From Lacibacter sp. H407 (GTDB lineage Bacteria; Bacteroidota; Bacteroidia; Chitinophagales; Chitinophagaceae): a stretch of DNA of 64,000 bases. Below are positions 52,073 to 59,226 of the stretch, piece after piece. The DNA lies in NCBI RefSeq assembly GCF_037892605.1, contig NZ_JBBKTU010000001.1, forward strand, positions 3,534,001 through 3,598,000. The letters are read 5' to 3'. Position 1 is the stretch's first letter. Every line of letters begins with the position of its first letter. The position numbers and the translations under genes are program-made. The notes beneath the pieces were generated by a model, which worked only from the letters and a program-made list of their open reading frames with translations, did not search any database and had not been told where the DNA came from.

Positions 52073-53451
52073 TGAGTAAGATTCCCGTTATAGCGATTTT
52101 TGATATTGGCAAAACCAACAAAAAACTGTTGTTGTTTGATGAACATTACAAAGTTGTTCATGAAGAAAGTCGGCAGTTAGATGAAGCTAAAGATGAAGAT
52201 GGTTTTGCATGTGAGGATGTTGAACTGCTTACACAATGGGTAAATGATACATTCGAAGCTTTGCTGAAAGACGATCGCTTTCAAATCAAAGCCGTCAATT
52301 TTTCGGCTTACGGTGCAAGCTTTGTTTATCTCGATAAAGACTTAAAGGTTATTCCGCCGTTATATAATTACCTGAAGCCTTACGATCCTGCATTACAGGA
52401 AAAATTCTACAAAGACTATGGTGGCGAAAGCCGGGTTTCGAAAGAAACAGCATCACCTGTTTTAGGTAATCTTAATTCAGGCATGCAGTTATACCGGTTG
52501 AAACATGAAAAGCCGGAAGTATTTGCTGAGATCAAATACGCATTGCATCTGCCACAGTATTTATGTTTTATTCTTTCCGGAAAGTTGCATACTGATATTA
52601 CAAGCATCGGCTGTCATACAAATCTCTGGGACTTCCAGGAAAAGCATTACCATGATTGGGTTAAGAAGGAAGGAGTTGCTGACAAATTTGCTCCTGTTTT
52701 AAAAAGCAATGCTGTTGCAGGTTATACAGATAAAAAGATTCCGGTGGGAGGAGGTTTGCACGATAGCTCTTCTGCTTTGATCCCTTACCTCGCATCGTTT
52801 CATGAGCCGTTTATTCTGTTATCAACCGGAACATGGTGCATCACGTTGAATCCGTTCAATCATTCACAGTTAAGTGATCTTGAATTGCACCAGGATTGTC
52901 TCTGTTATCTTTCGTATGAAGGTAATCCTGTGAAAGCATCCCGTTTGTTTGCAGGTTACGAACACGAACAACAAACTAAACGATTAGCCGCATTTTTTAA
53001 ATTGCCGGAAGATCATTATAAAACAGTTGAGTGCGATCAAACCATTATTGATCAATTGGAGTTAGGCAAAGCATTCACAAAAAAAGGTGCTGATGATGTC
53101 ATGATCCAGCAATCGGTTTTTGCCAAACGGGATCTGAAGAAGTTCAAAAACTATGAGCAGGCCTATCATCAATTAATAGCCGATATTATTACACAACAAT
53201 TATATAGTACCAATCTTGTATTGAAAGGAACTCAGGTGAAACGTATTTTTGTTGATGGCGGCTTTGGGAAAAATCCCATCTTTATGCACATGATGGCGGA
53301 TGTGTTTCCAGGTGTTGAAGTATATGCTGCATCTGTGGCACAGGCTTCTGCATTAGGAGCAGCATTAGTGATGCATGAACATTGGAACAAAAAAGTATTG
53401 CCAACCGATATCATTGAATTAAAATATTACTCCGAACAACAGAAACGATGA
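52072..53451 (+). CDS. rhaB: L-rhamnulokinase (FGGY family)
   Basis: A 459-residue sugar kinase of the FGGY family. VIAIFDIGKTNKKLLLF (N-terminal phosphate loop), VGGGLHDSSSALIPYLASF, FILLSTGTWCITLNPFN and KRIFVDGGFGKNPIFMHMMADVFP (FGGY-C part) are present. The position directly after rhaI, sharing one base with its stop, makes rhamnulose the likely substrate. It yields L-rhamnulose 1-phosphate for the aldolase. A GTG one codon upstream could also serve as start. Confidence 0.88.
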   Translation: MSKIPVIAIFDIGKTNKKLLLFDEHYKVVHEESRQLDEAKDEDGFACEDVELLTQWVNDTFEALLKDDRFQIKAVNFSAYGASFVYLDKDLKVIPPLYNYLKPYDPALQEKFYKDYGGESRVSKETASPVLGNLNSGMQLYRLKHEKPEVFAEIKYALHLPQYLCFILSGKLHTDITSIGCHTNLWDFQEKHYHDWVKKEGVADKFAPVLKSNAVAGYTDKKIPVGGGLHDSSSALIPYLASFHEPFILLSTGTWCITLNPFNHSQLSDLELHQDCLCYLSYEGNPVKASRLFAGYEHEQQTKRLAAFFKLPEDHYKTVECDQTIIDQLELGKAFTKKGADDVMIQQSVFAKRDLKKFKNYEQAYHQLIADIITQQLYSTNLVLKGTQVKRIFVDGGFGKNPIFMHMMADVFPGVEVYAASVAQASALGAALVMHEHWNKKVLPTDIIELKYYSEQQKR

Positions 53452-53474
53452 AGTGGAAAAGCGTATGAAATAGC

Positions 53475-53527
53475 CATTAAAAATTATCGAGCAATTTTTC
53501 ATTAACCGGCGATGATAATTTTTAATG
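53475..53527. repeat. 14-bp AT-rich inverted repeat between rhaB and lutA
   Basis: CATTAAAAATTATC and GATAATTTTTAATG are perfect reverse complements with a 25-base loop. It lies 24 bases after rhaB and about 40 bases before the preferred lutA start. It is AT-rich for a terminator, but could act as a 3' stabilising stem or attenuator. Confidence 0.6.
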
Positions 53528-53566
53528 CTTTATACTTTGTGGCCAATGAGCAATAAAAATGTACAC

Positions 53567-54304
53567 ATGAAAGTTGGATTGTTTATTCCCTGTTATATTG
53601 ATCAGTTTTACCCGCAGGTTGGTATTGCTACATTACAACTCTTAGAAAAATTTGGATGTAACGTTTCTTTTCCTCTCAATCAAACATGTTGCGGACAGCC
53701 AATGGCCAACAGTGGATTTGCAGCCCTCAGCAAAAATTGTGATAAAAACTTTGTTGCCAATTTCCGTGGCTTCGATTATATCGTTGGGCCATCGGGCAGC
53801 TGTGTGTTGCATTTAAAAGAACACCTGCACGATGAGCAACATCCCGGTGAAGCAGAACATATCCGTAAACACGTGTACGAACTCACGGAATTTTTGGTTG
53901 ACATACTTAAAATAGAAAAGCTCGAAGCTTCCTTTCCACATAAAGTAGGATTACATAATAGTTGTCATGGTCAGCGAGGTTTGCATCTGTCTTCAATGAG
54001 TGAACGGATGTTACCGGCGTTTTCAAAACCACAGCAATTGTTGAGCATGGTAAAAGGTTTGGAACTCACGCTCCCTGTTCGTAGTGATGAATGTTGCGGC
54101 TTTGGCGGAACGTTTTGTGTATTTGAAGAAGCGGTGAGTGTGAAGATGGGGAAGGATCGTATTGCAGACCATGCAACAAATAATGTTGAATACATTACCG
54201 GTGGAGATGTAAGTTGCCTGATGCATCTGGAAGGAATTTTAAAACGTAATGGCAGCAAGGTGAAGACGGTTCATATTGCAGAAATTTTAAACAGCAATGC
54301 ATGA
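53567..54304 (+). CDS. lutA: lactate utilization protein A (Fe-S oxidoreductase subunit)
   Basis: A 245-residue CCG-domain protein. I use the ATG giving MKVGLFIPCYIDQFYPQVG, the usual family start; in-frame ATGs lie 21 and 42 bases upstream, the latter inside the inverted repeat. The two Cys-rich motifs are NQTCCGQPMANSGF and SDECCGFGGTFCVFEE. With LutB and LutC it forms the iron-sulfur L-lactate dehydrogenase that produces pyruvate. It is coupled by 4-base overlap to lutB. Confidence 0.93.
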   Translation: MKVGLFIPCYIDQFYPQVGIATLQLLEKFGCNVSFPLNQTCCGQPMANSGFAALSKNCDKNFVANFRGFDYIVGPSGSCVLHLKEHLHDEQHPGEAEHIRKHVYELTEFLVDILKIEKLEASFPHKVGLHNSCHGQRGLHLSSMSERMLPAFSKPQQLLSMVKGLELTLPVRSDECCGFGGTFCVFEEAVSVKMGKDRIADHATNNVEYITGGDVSCLMHLEGILKRNGSKVKTVHIAEILNSNA

Positions 54305-55677
54305 GTACAAGTAAACTTTCCCATGCTGAAGCTGCAGAGCAATTCATTAAAGACGAACCAAGAACTGATTGGCACGACGAAACACTTTGGTTTGTTCGTC
54401 AAAAAAGAGATAAAGCTGCTCATGGTTTACCCGAATGGGAAAAGCTGAGAGAATGGGCATCACAAATAAAAGATCATACACTTTCCAATCTCGATAATTA
54501 TTTACTGGAGTTTGAACGTAATGCAAATGCAAACGGCATAACCGTACATTGGGCAACAGACGGCGCAGATCATAACCGCATCATTTTCGATATCATTCAG
54601 CAAAACAATATTCAGAAGATCGTTAAGAGTAAGAGTATGCTTACGGAAGAATGTGGCTTGAATGAGTTCTTACATGCAAAAGGAATAGAAACAGTTGATA
54701 CAGATCTCGGCGAACGTATTGTGCAGTTCAGGAATGAAGCGCCCAGCCATATTGTATTACCTGCAATTCACTTGAAAAAACAGGATGTAAGTGATACATT
54801 TCATGAACATCTGCACACAGAAAAAGGAAATAACGATCCGCAATATTTAACGGAAGCTGCACGCCAGCATTTACGTGAAAAATTTATTGAATCTGAACTG
54901 GCAATTACGGGAGTAAACTTTGCAGTTGCAGAAACTGGAGGCTTTGTAGTTTGTACCAATGAAGGCAATGCCGACATGGGTGCACATGCTGCAAAAATTC
55001 ATATTGCCTGTATGGGTTTTGAAAAGATGATTCCCAAAGCAGAACATCTGAGTGTATTTCTTCGATTGCTTGCACGTAGCGCAACAGGTCAACCCATTAC
55101 CACTTACTCCAGTCATTTTCACAAACCAAGAGAAGGGCAGGAGATGCACATCATCATTGTTGATAATGGACGGAGCAGGCAATTAGGGCGTGCTGATTTC
55201 AGAAACTCGTTGAAGTGTATCCGTTGTGCAGCATGTTTCAATACCTGTCCCGTTTATAGAAGAAGTGGCGGACATAGTTATCATACAGCAGTTGCAGGTC
55301 CAATCGGTTCTATTCTCAACCCTAATATTGATATGCGTGCAAACGCTGACTTGCCATTTGCATCCACACTCTGCGGTAGCTGCAGCAATGTATGCCCGGT
55401 GAAAATTGATATCCATGATCAGTTATGGAAATGGAGACAGGTATTAGTTGCAGAAGGTTATGTTGATACCACCAAGAAAATTGGTTTACAAGGAATGGCC
55501 TTTGTGTTAGCAAGACCGGGACTATATCGCTTTGCTGGTAAAGCAGGAAGAGCTGTGATGCGGATGTTCCCGTGGTTGCTCAATAACAAACTCAATCCAT
55601 GGTATAAACAACGGGAGATGCCGGCACCTCCGAAAGAAAGCTTCCGTGATTGGTACATCAAGAACAAACAACAATGA
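54301..55677 (+). CDS. lutB: lactate utilization protein B (Fe-S, LldF)
   Basis: A 458-residue protein with an N-terminal LUD domain (VKSKSMLTEECGLNEFL, GVNFAVAETGGFVVCTNEGN) and two ferredoxin-like clusters near the C terminus: CIRCAACFNTCPVYRR and CGSCSNVCPVKIDIHDQLW. It is the electron-carrying subunit of the LutABC lactate oxidation complex. Its ATG overlaps the lutA stop, and its stop overlaps the lutC start. Confidence 0.95.
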   Translation: MSTSKLSHAEAAEQFIKDEPRTDWHDETLWFVRQKRDKAAHGLPEWEKLREWASQIKDHTLSNLDNYLLEFERNANANGITVHWATDGADHNRIIFDIIQQNNIQKIVKSKSMLTEECGLNEFLHAKGIETVDTDLGERIVQFRNEAPSHIVLPAIHLKKQDVSDTFHEHLHTEKGNNDPQYLTEAARQHLREKFIESELAITGVNFAVAETGGFVVCTNEGNADMGAHAAKIHIACMGFEKMIPKAEHLSVFLRLLARSATGQPITTYSSHFHKPREGQEMHIIIVDNGRSRQLGRADFRNSLKCIRCAACFNTCPVYRRSGGHSYHTAVAGPIGSILNPNIDMRANADLPFASTLCGSCSNVCPVKIDIHDQLWKWRQVLVAEGYVDTTKKIGLQGMAFVLARPGLYRFAGKAGRAVMRMFPWLLNNKLNPWYKQREMPAPPKESFRDWYIKNKQQ

Positions 55678-56261
55678 GCGCAAGAGAAACGATATTAAAA
55701 GCCATTACTGCAAACAAACCAACCTTGGTTGATCTGCCTGCAATTAATTTGACGGAAGTTATTCAATACAACGATCTGTTGCAACAATACAAAACGGTGT
55801 TGCAAAGCATCGGTGGTGGTACAGTTGAATTGCAAGACCTCAACTCTTTAAAAGAAGAACTGCAGGCAAAAAAAGCAAATGGTGATTTTGTGGTGAACAG
55901 AATTGCAGCGCTTGGAGAAGTAGAAGATTCACTTGATCACCTGTCTGCAACCGATCTTGCTGCAGTTGAAATAGCTTACCTGGAAGGAACAATTGCTGTT
56001 GCAGAGAACGGTGCTATTTGGCTATACGAAAGTCAAATGGGCAATCGGTTATTGCCTTTTATTTGTCAGCACCTGGTCATTGTAATTGAAAAGAAAAATA
56101 TTGTACCAACCATGCATCATGCCTATCAGCAAATTGAAACGACGAAAGAAGGTTTTGGTGTTTTTCTTGCTGGCCCATCTAAAACAGCCGATATTGAGCA
56201 ATCATTAGTGATTGGTGCACATGGTGCCAGAAGTTTGATCGTGTATATTCTCAACGATTAG
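55674..56261 (+). CDS. lutC: lactate utilization protein C
   Basis: A 195-residue LUD-domain protein. The start at MSARETILKAITANKP overlaps the lutB stop (ATGA); a start 24 bases upstream lies inside lutB. AVEIAYLEGTIAVAENGAIWLYES and the C-terminal VFLAGPSKTADIEQSLVIGAHGARSL are the family signatures. It is the third component of L-lactate oxidation. It ends 6 bases from the convergent sulfatase gene. Confidence 0.94.
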   Translation: MSARETILKAITANKPTLVDLPAINLTEVIQYNDLLQQYKTVLQSIGGGTVELQDLNSLKEELQAKKANGDFVVNRIAALGEVEDSLDHLSATDLAAVEIAYLEGTIAVAENGAIWLYESQMGNRLLPFICQHLVIVIEKKNIVPTMHHAYQQIETTKEGFGVFLAGPSKTADIEQSLVIGAHGARSLIVYILND

Positions 56262-56267
56262 GAAATC

Positions 56268-57683
56268 CTACTTGTTTTTTTCTGACGAAAGCAAAGGCCA
56301 ATCGGGATTGTAAACATGTTCCTGTTTCATCAATTGCTCAATCACTTTTACAACAGATGGATATTTTGCGGCAAGATTTGTTTGCTCTAATGGATCGGTA
56401 TTGAGATTATATAATTCAATTGGTGCATTTTCATTTTTACTTACACCCATACGTACGCCTTTCCATTTTCCCCAACGCACCGCTTGTCGTCCATCATTTT
56501 CATGAAACTCCCAATAGAAAAAGTCATGAAGTTTTTGTCGCCCTTTATTTTGCGTAAGTAACGGAACAATCGATATGCCGTCGATCTTTTCGGTAACAGG
56601 AACTTTTGCTAAATCTAAAAAAGTGGGATACATATCCCATAATGCAGCAGGTTGTGTAACTACTGCCGGTTTTATTTTTGTGGGCCAATAGGCAATGAAA
56701 GGAACACGCATGCCGCCTTCATACAAGTCACGCTTAATACCACGATAAATTCCATTGCTGTTGAAGAACTCAGGGTCACCACCGTTCTCTTTGTGCGGCC
56801 CGTTATCACTGGTGAAAATGATGAGTGTATTTTCGGCCACGCCTTTTTCCTGAATCGCTTTTACAATTTCACCAACATACAGATCAAGCCGGCCAACCAT
56901 TGCCGCAAACTGTGCATGCGGATAGGGTTCCGGATTCATATTGTGCGGTCTTGTTTTTAATGCTGCACCGGTAAGCGGTTGCTCATTGAACTTCTGCTTA
57001 TAGTAATCGTACAAACTGTCGTGCGGCCCAATTACATCACCATGTGGCAAGGTGTAGGAGAGATACATGAAGAAAGGTTTACTATTCGCTTCTTTAATGT
57101 ATCGCACTGCCTGTTGATGAATTAGTGCGGCAGAATAAACAGAGTCGTATTGTTTATTGATTGAAAGGTCAACTTTCTCATGATTCTTCCACAGGTATGG
57201 AGGGTAGAAGTCATGTGCCAACGCCTGATCATTATAGCCATAGAAAAGATCAAATCCTTTTTTATTCGGATCGCCGCTGTTTTGGTTGAAGCCCATTCCC
57301 CATTTGCCAAAAGTTGCCGTTGCATATCCATTTTGCTGTAAATAAGTGGCGAAGGTTTTGGTTGATTCAGGTAATGGTGTTTGACCTTCCGGTGGAAATT
57401 GTTTGTTGCCACGGATAGGAGTATGGCCGGTATGCAAACCTGTCATCAACGATGCACGTGATGGTGCACAAACCGATGTGCCGGAATAAAATGAAGTAAA
57501 CTTTTTCCCTTTCGCTGCCAATGCATCAAGGTTGGGGGTTTCAATTTTCTGCTGACCATAACAGCCCAATTCTCCATAACCCAGATCATCAGCAAAAATG
57601 AAAATGATATTTGGTTGTTGTGCAACAGCTGATGAACTGGTAAACAGAAAAATGAATAATAGTAAGGAGGAAATAGTTTTCAT
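56268..57683 (-). CDS. secreted sulfatase (S1 family, arylsulfatase-like)
   Basis: A 471-residue sulfatase with a signal peptide (MKTISSLLLFIFLFTSSSAVAQ). PNIIFIFADDLGYGELGCYG carries the calcium-binding Asp pair. The Cys72 of SVCAPSRASLMTG is the residue converted to formylglycine by an anaerobic or copper-dependent sulfatase-maturing enzyme (not in this window). FGKWGMGFNQ and FTSDNGPHKENGGDPEFF are further conserved blocks. It probably removes sulfate from an oligosaccharide in the periplasm; the position (subfamily) cannot be read off. It is the last gene of the operon with GH105 and GH2. Confidence 0.92.
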   Translation of the reverse strand: MKTISSLLLFIFLFTSSSAVAQQPNIIFIFADDLGYGELGCYGQQKIETPNLDALAAKGKKFTSFYSGTSVCAPSRASLMTGLHTGHTPIRGNKQFPPEGQTPLPESTKTFATYLQQNGYATATFGKWGMGFNQNSGDPNKKGFDLFYGYNDQALAHDFYPPYLWKNHEKVDLSINKQYDSVYSAALIHQQAVRYIKEANSKPFFMYLSYTLPHGDVIGPHDSLYDYYKQKFNEQPLTGAALKTRPHNMNPEPYPHAQFAAMVGRLDLYVGEIVKAIQEKGVAENTLIIFTSDNGPHKENGGDPEFFNSNGIYRGIKRDLYEGGMRVPFIAYWPTKIKPAVVTQPAALWDMYPTFLDLAKVPVTEKIDGISIVPLLTQNKGRQKLHDFFYWEFHENDGRQAVRWGKWKGVRMGVSKNENAPIELYNLNTDPLEQTNLAAKYPSVVKVIEQLMKQEHVYNPDWPLLSSEKNK

Positions 57684-57715
57684 GTTGTGACGCTGATGAT
57701 TGATCAATACCGAAG

Positions 57716-59152
57716 TTAATTATTAAAGGTTACTTTCATTAGGCCGATCTCTTTTTTGTCGGTAAAAGGAACAATAAAGTAGTTGTCATCGGCTGTTTGT
57801 AACAGTGGTAACATAAAATGGAACTGATTATATACCCGAACAGGTAGCGTTTCGATTTGTCCGTCTTTGTTTGGATAAACCAATACCAGTCCTTTTCTTT
57901 TTGCGGCCAATTCGTGTACCAACAATAAGTATGAAGTGCTTTGCAACACAAACTGAGCATGTGTCCAGGGGTGGATCTTATAATATCGCCCCTCGTTTTT
58001 TACAAGACTGTCTTTAACTCTCTCTAGCCGGTTGTTTAGTAACACCATACGAACCGCTGTTGGATAATTCAATTGAGTGGATGGGTAATAGAAATTATCA
58101 GGGTTCCATACATTGGATGATGAATTTCCGGGACCTCCCATATCTGTACGTTGGTTATACAAATTCATTCTCGCTGCACCTGTTCCTTGAAATGCAGAAA
58201 AACTGAGCCAACCGGTCGTTTTGTTTTTTTCTACATAGAAACTCGAAACGGCATTATCCTTAAATGGATTTGTAATGGTTCGTAGCGGCGCAATTTCATT
58301 TAATAAATGGTTTAAGCGTGCCATAAAAATGACGGGTCTTGATCGTTTGTAGCCAGCCGGTGAATGTAACATCGAATAAACAAAAATGCTGGAGTCTGTC
58401 CTGCTGTATCGAAGGGTTGGGGATGAATAAACATGCTTGCCGCTCTCAAATTCTTTTGAAATAATTGTACCGGATGCAAGATCGATCTTCAGCAACGTCA
58501 ATGTGTTTGTTTCATCTTCATCCTTTGTATTTTTTAGTATAAGCAGGTGGTCATCATTCAGTGTTACCTGCTTTAACTCATCCGTTCCAATATCAAAGGG
58601 AAAAATCAATTGAGAGGTCAGTTGGGCCGGACCTTCCGTATCAAGTTTTACAACAACACTTTTAATTCTTTTTATCTGAGGATGATAGGAGTGTGAGACA
58701 AGATAGATATTGTTGTTACGGTTGAATAACTGGAATGTTGCTTTACTCTTGTTCCACAATGAATCAGTGGGGTTGTTAATGAGTTTGGAAATATCACTGG
58801 ATGTACCGTCGCCGTTTATTTTAATAAACTGATGACGGGTTGGCTGTTCCGAATGCGCATATAAAATATAATAATCGCTCAGTTGAAGAAGCCGGATATC
58901 GCAGTTTTCCGGCAGGTTGATATTGAGCTCATTGCTGGAATGTAATTGCAACTGATTATTGAAGACGTGTATTACGGGTTTCTTTGTATAGCTGAAATAA
59001 ATCAGATGATGAAATCCCTGTACGTTCGCTACCAATTGAATATTACCTGTACCAGGTGTTTTTAAAAGACTTTTGCTGTATTGTATTTTCTGTGCTGAAC
59101 ATACAGCACAGAAGAAAAAAAGTAATATAGTAAGCAGTCGATAGTAGTTCAT
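57716..59152 (-). CDS. secreted protein of unknown function in the GH2/GH105 operon
   Basis: A 478-residue protein starting at the ATG giving MNYYRLLTILLFFFCAVCSAQ (signal peptide). The rest is beta-rich with repeated hydrophobic-Tyr strands (HHLIYFSYTKKPVIHVF, IYLVSHSYHPQIKR, HLLILKNTKDEDE, SYLLLVHELAAKRKGLVLVYP). This suggests a beta-propeller or a sugar-binding fold. No glycosidase, lyase or sulfatase motif was recognised. It lies 32 bases upstream of the sulfatase and 74 bases downstream of GH2 on the same strand, so a role in the same glycan pathway is likely. Confidence 0.6.
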   Translation of the reverse strand: MNYYRLLTILLFFFCAVCSAQKIQYSKSLLKTPGTGNIQLVANVQGFHHLIYFSYTKKPVIHVFNNQLQLHSSNELNINLPENCDIRLLQLSDYYILYAHSEQPTRHQFIKINGDGTSSDISKLINNPTDSLWNKSKATFQLFNRNNNIYLVSHSYHPQIKRIKSVVVKLDTEGPAQLTSQLIFPFDIGTDELKQVTLNDDHLLILKNTKDEDETNTLTLLKIDLASGTIISKEFESGKHVYSSPTLRYSRTDSSIFVYSMLHSPAGYKRSRPVIFMARLNHLLNEIAPLRTITNPFKDNAVSSFYVEKNKTTGWLSFSAFQGTGAARMNLYNQRTDMGGPGNSSSNVWNPDNFYYPSTQLNYPTAVRMVLLNNRLERVKDSLVKNEGRYYKIHPWTHAQFVLQSTSYLLLVHELAAKRKGLVLVYPNKDGQIETLPVRVYNQFHFMLPLLQTADDNYFIVPFTDKKEIGLMKVTFNN

Positions 59153-59226
59153 ATGTAAACAAATAGCCGGGTTCATAAAAATAACCGGCTAAATCTAAAT
59201 GATCTGTTACAAATTGATCCGACAAT

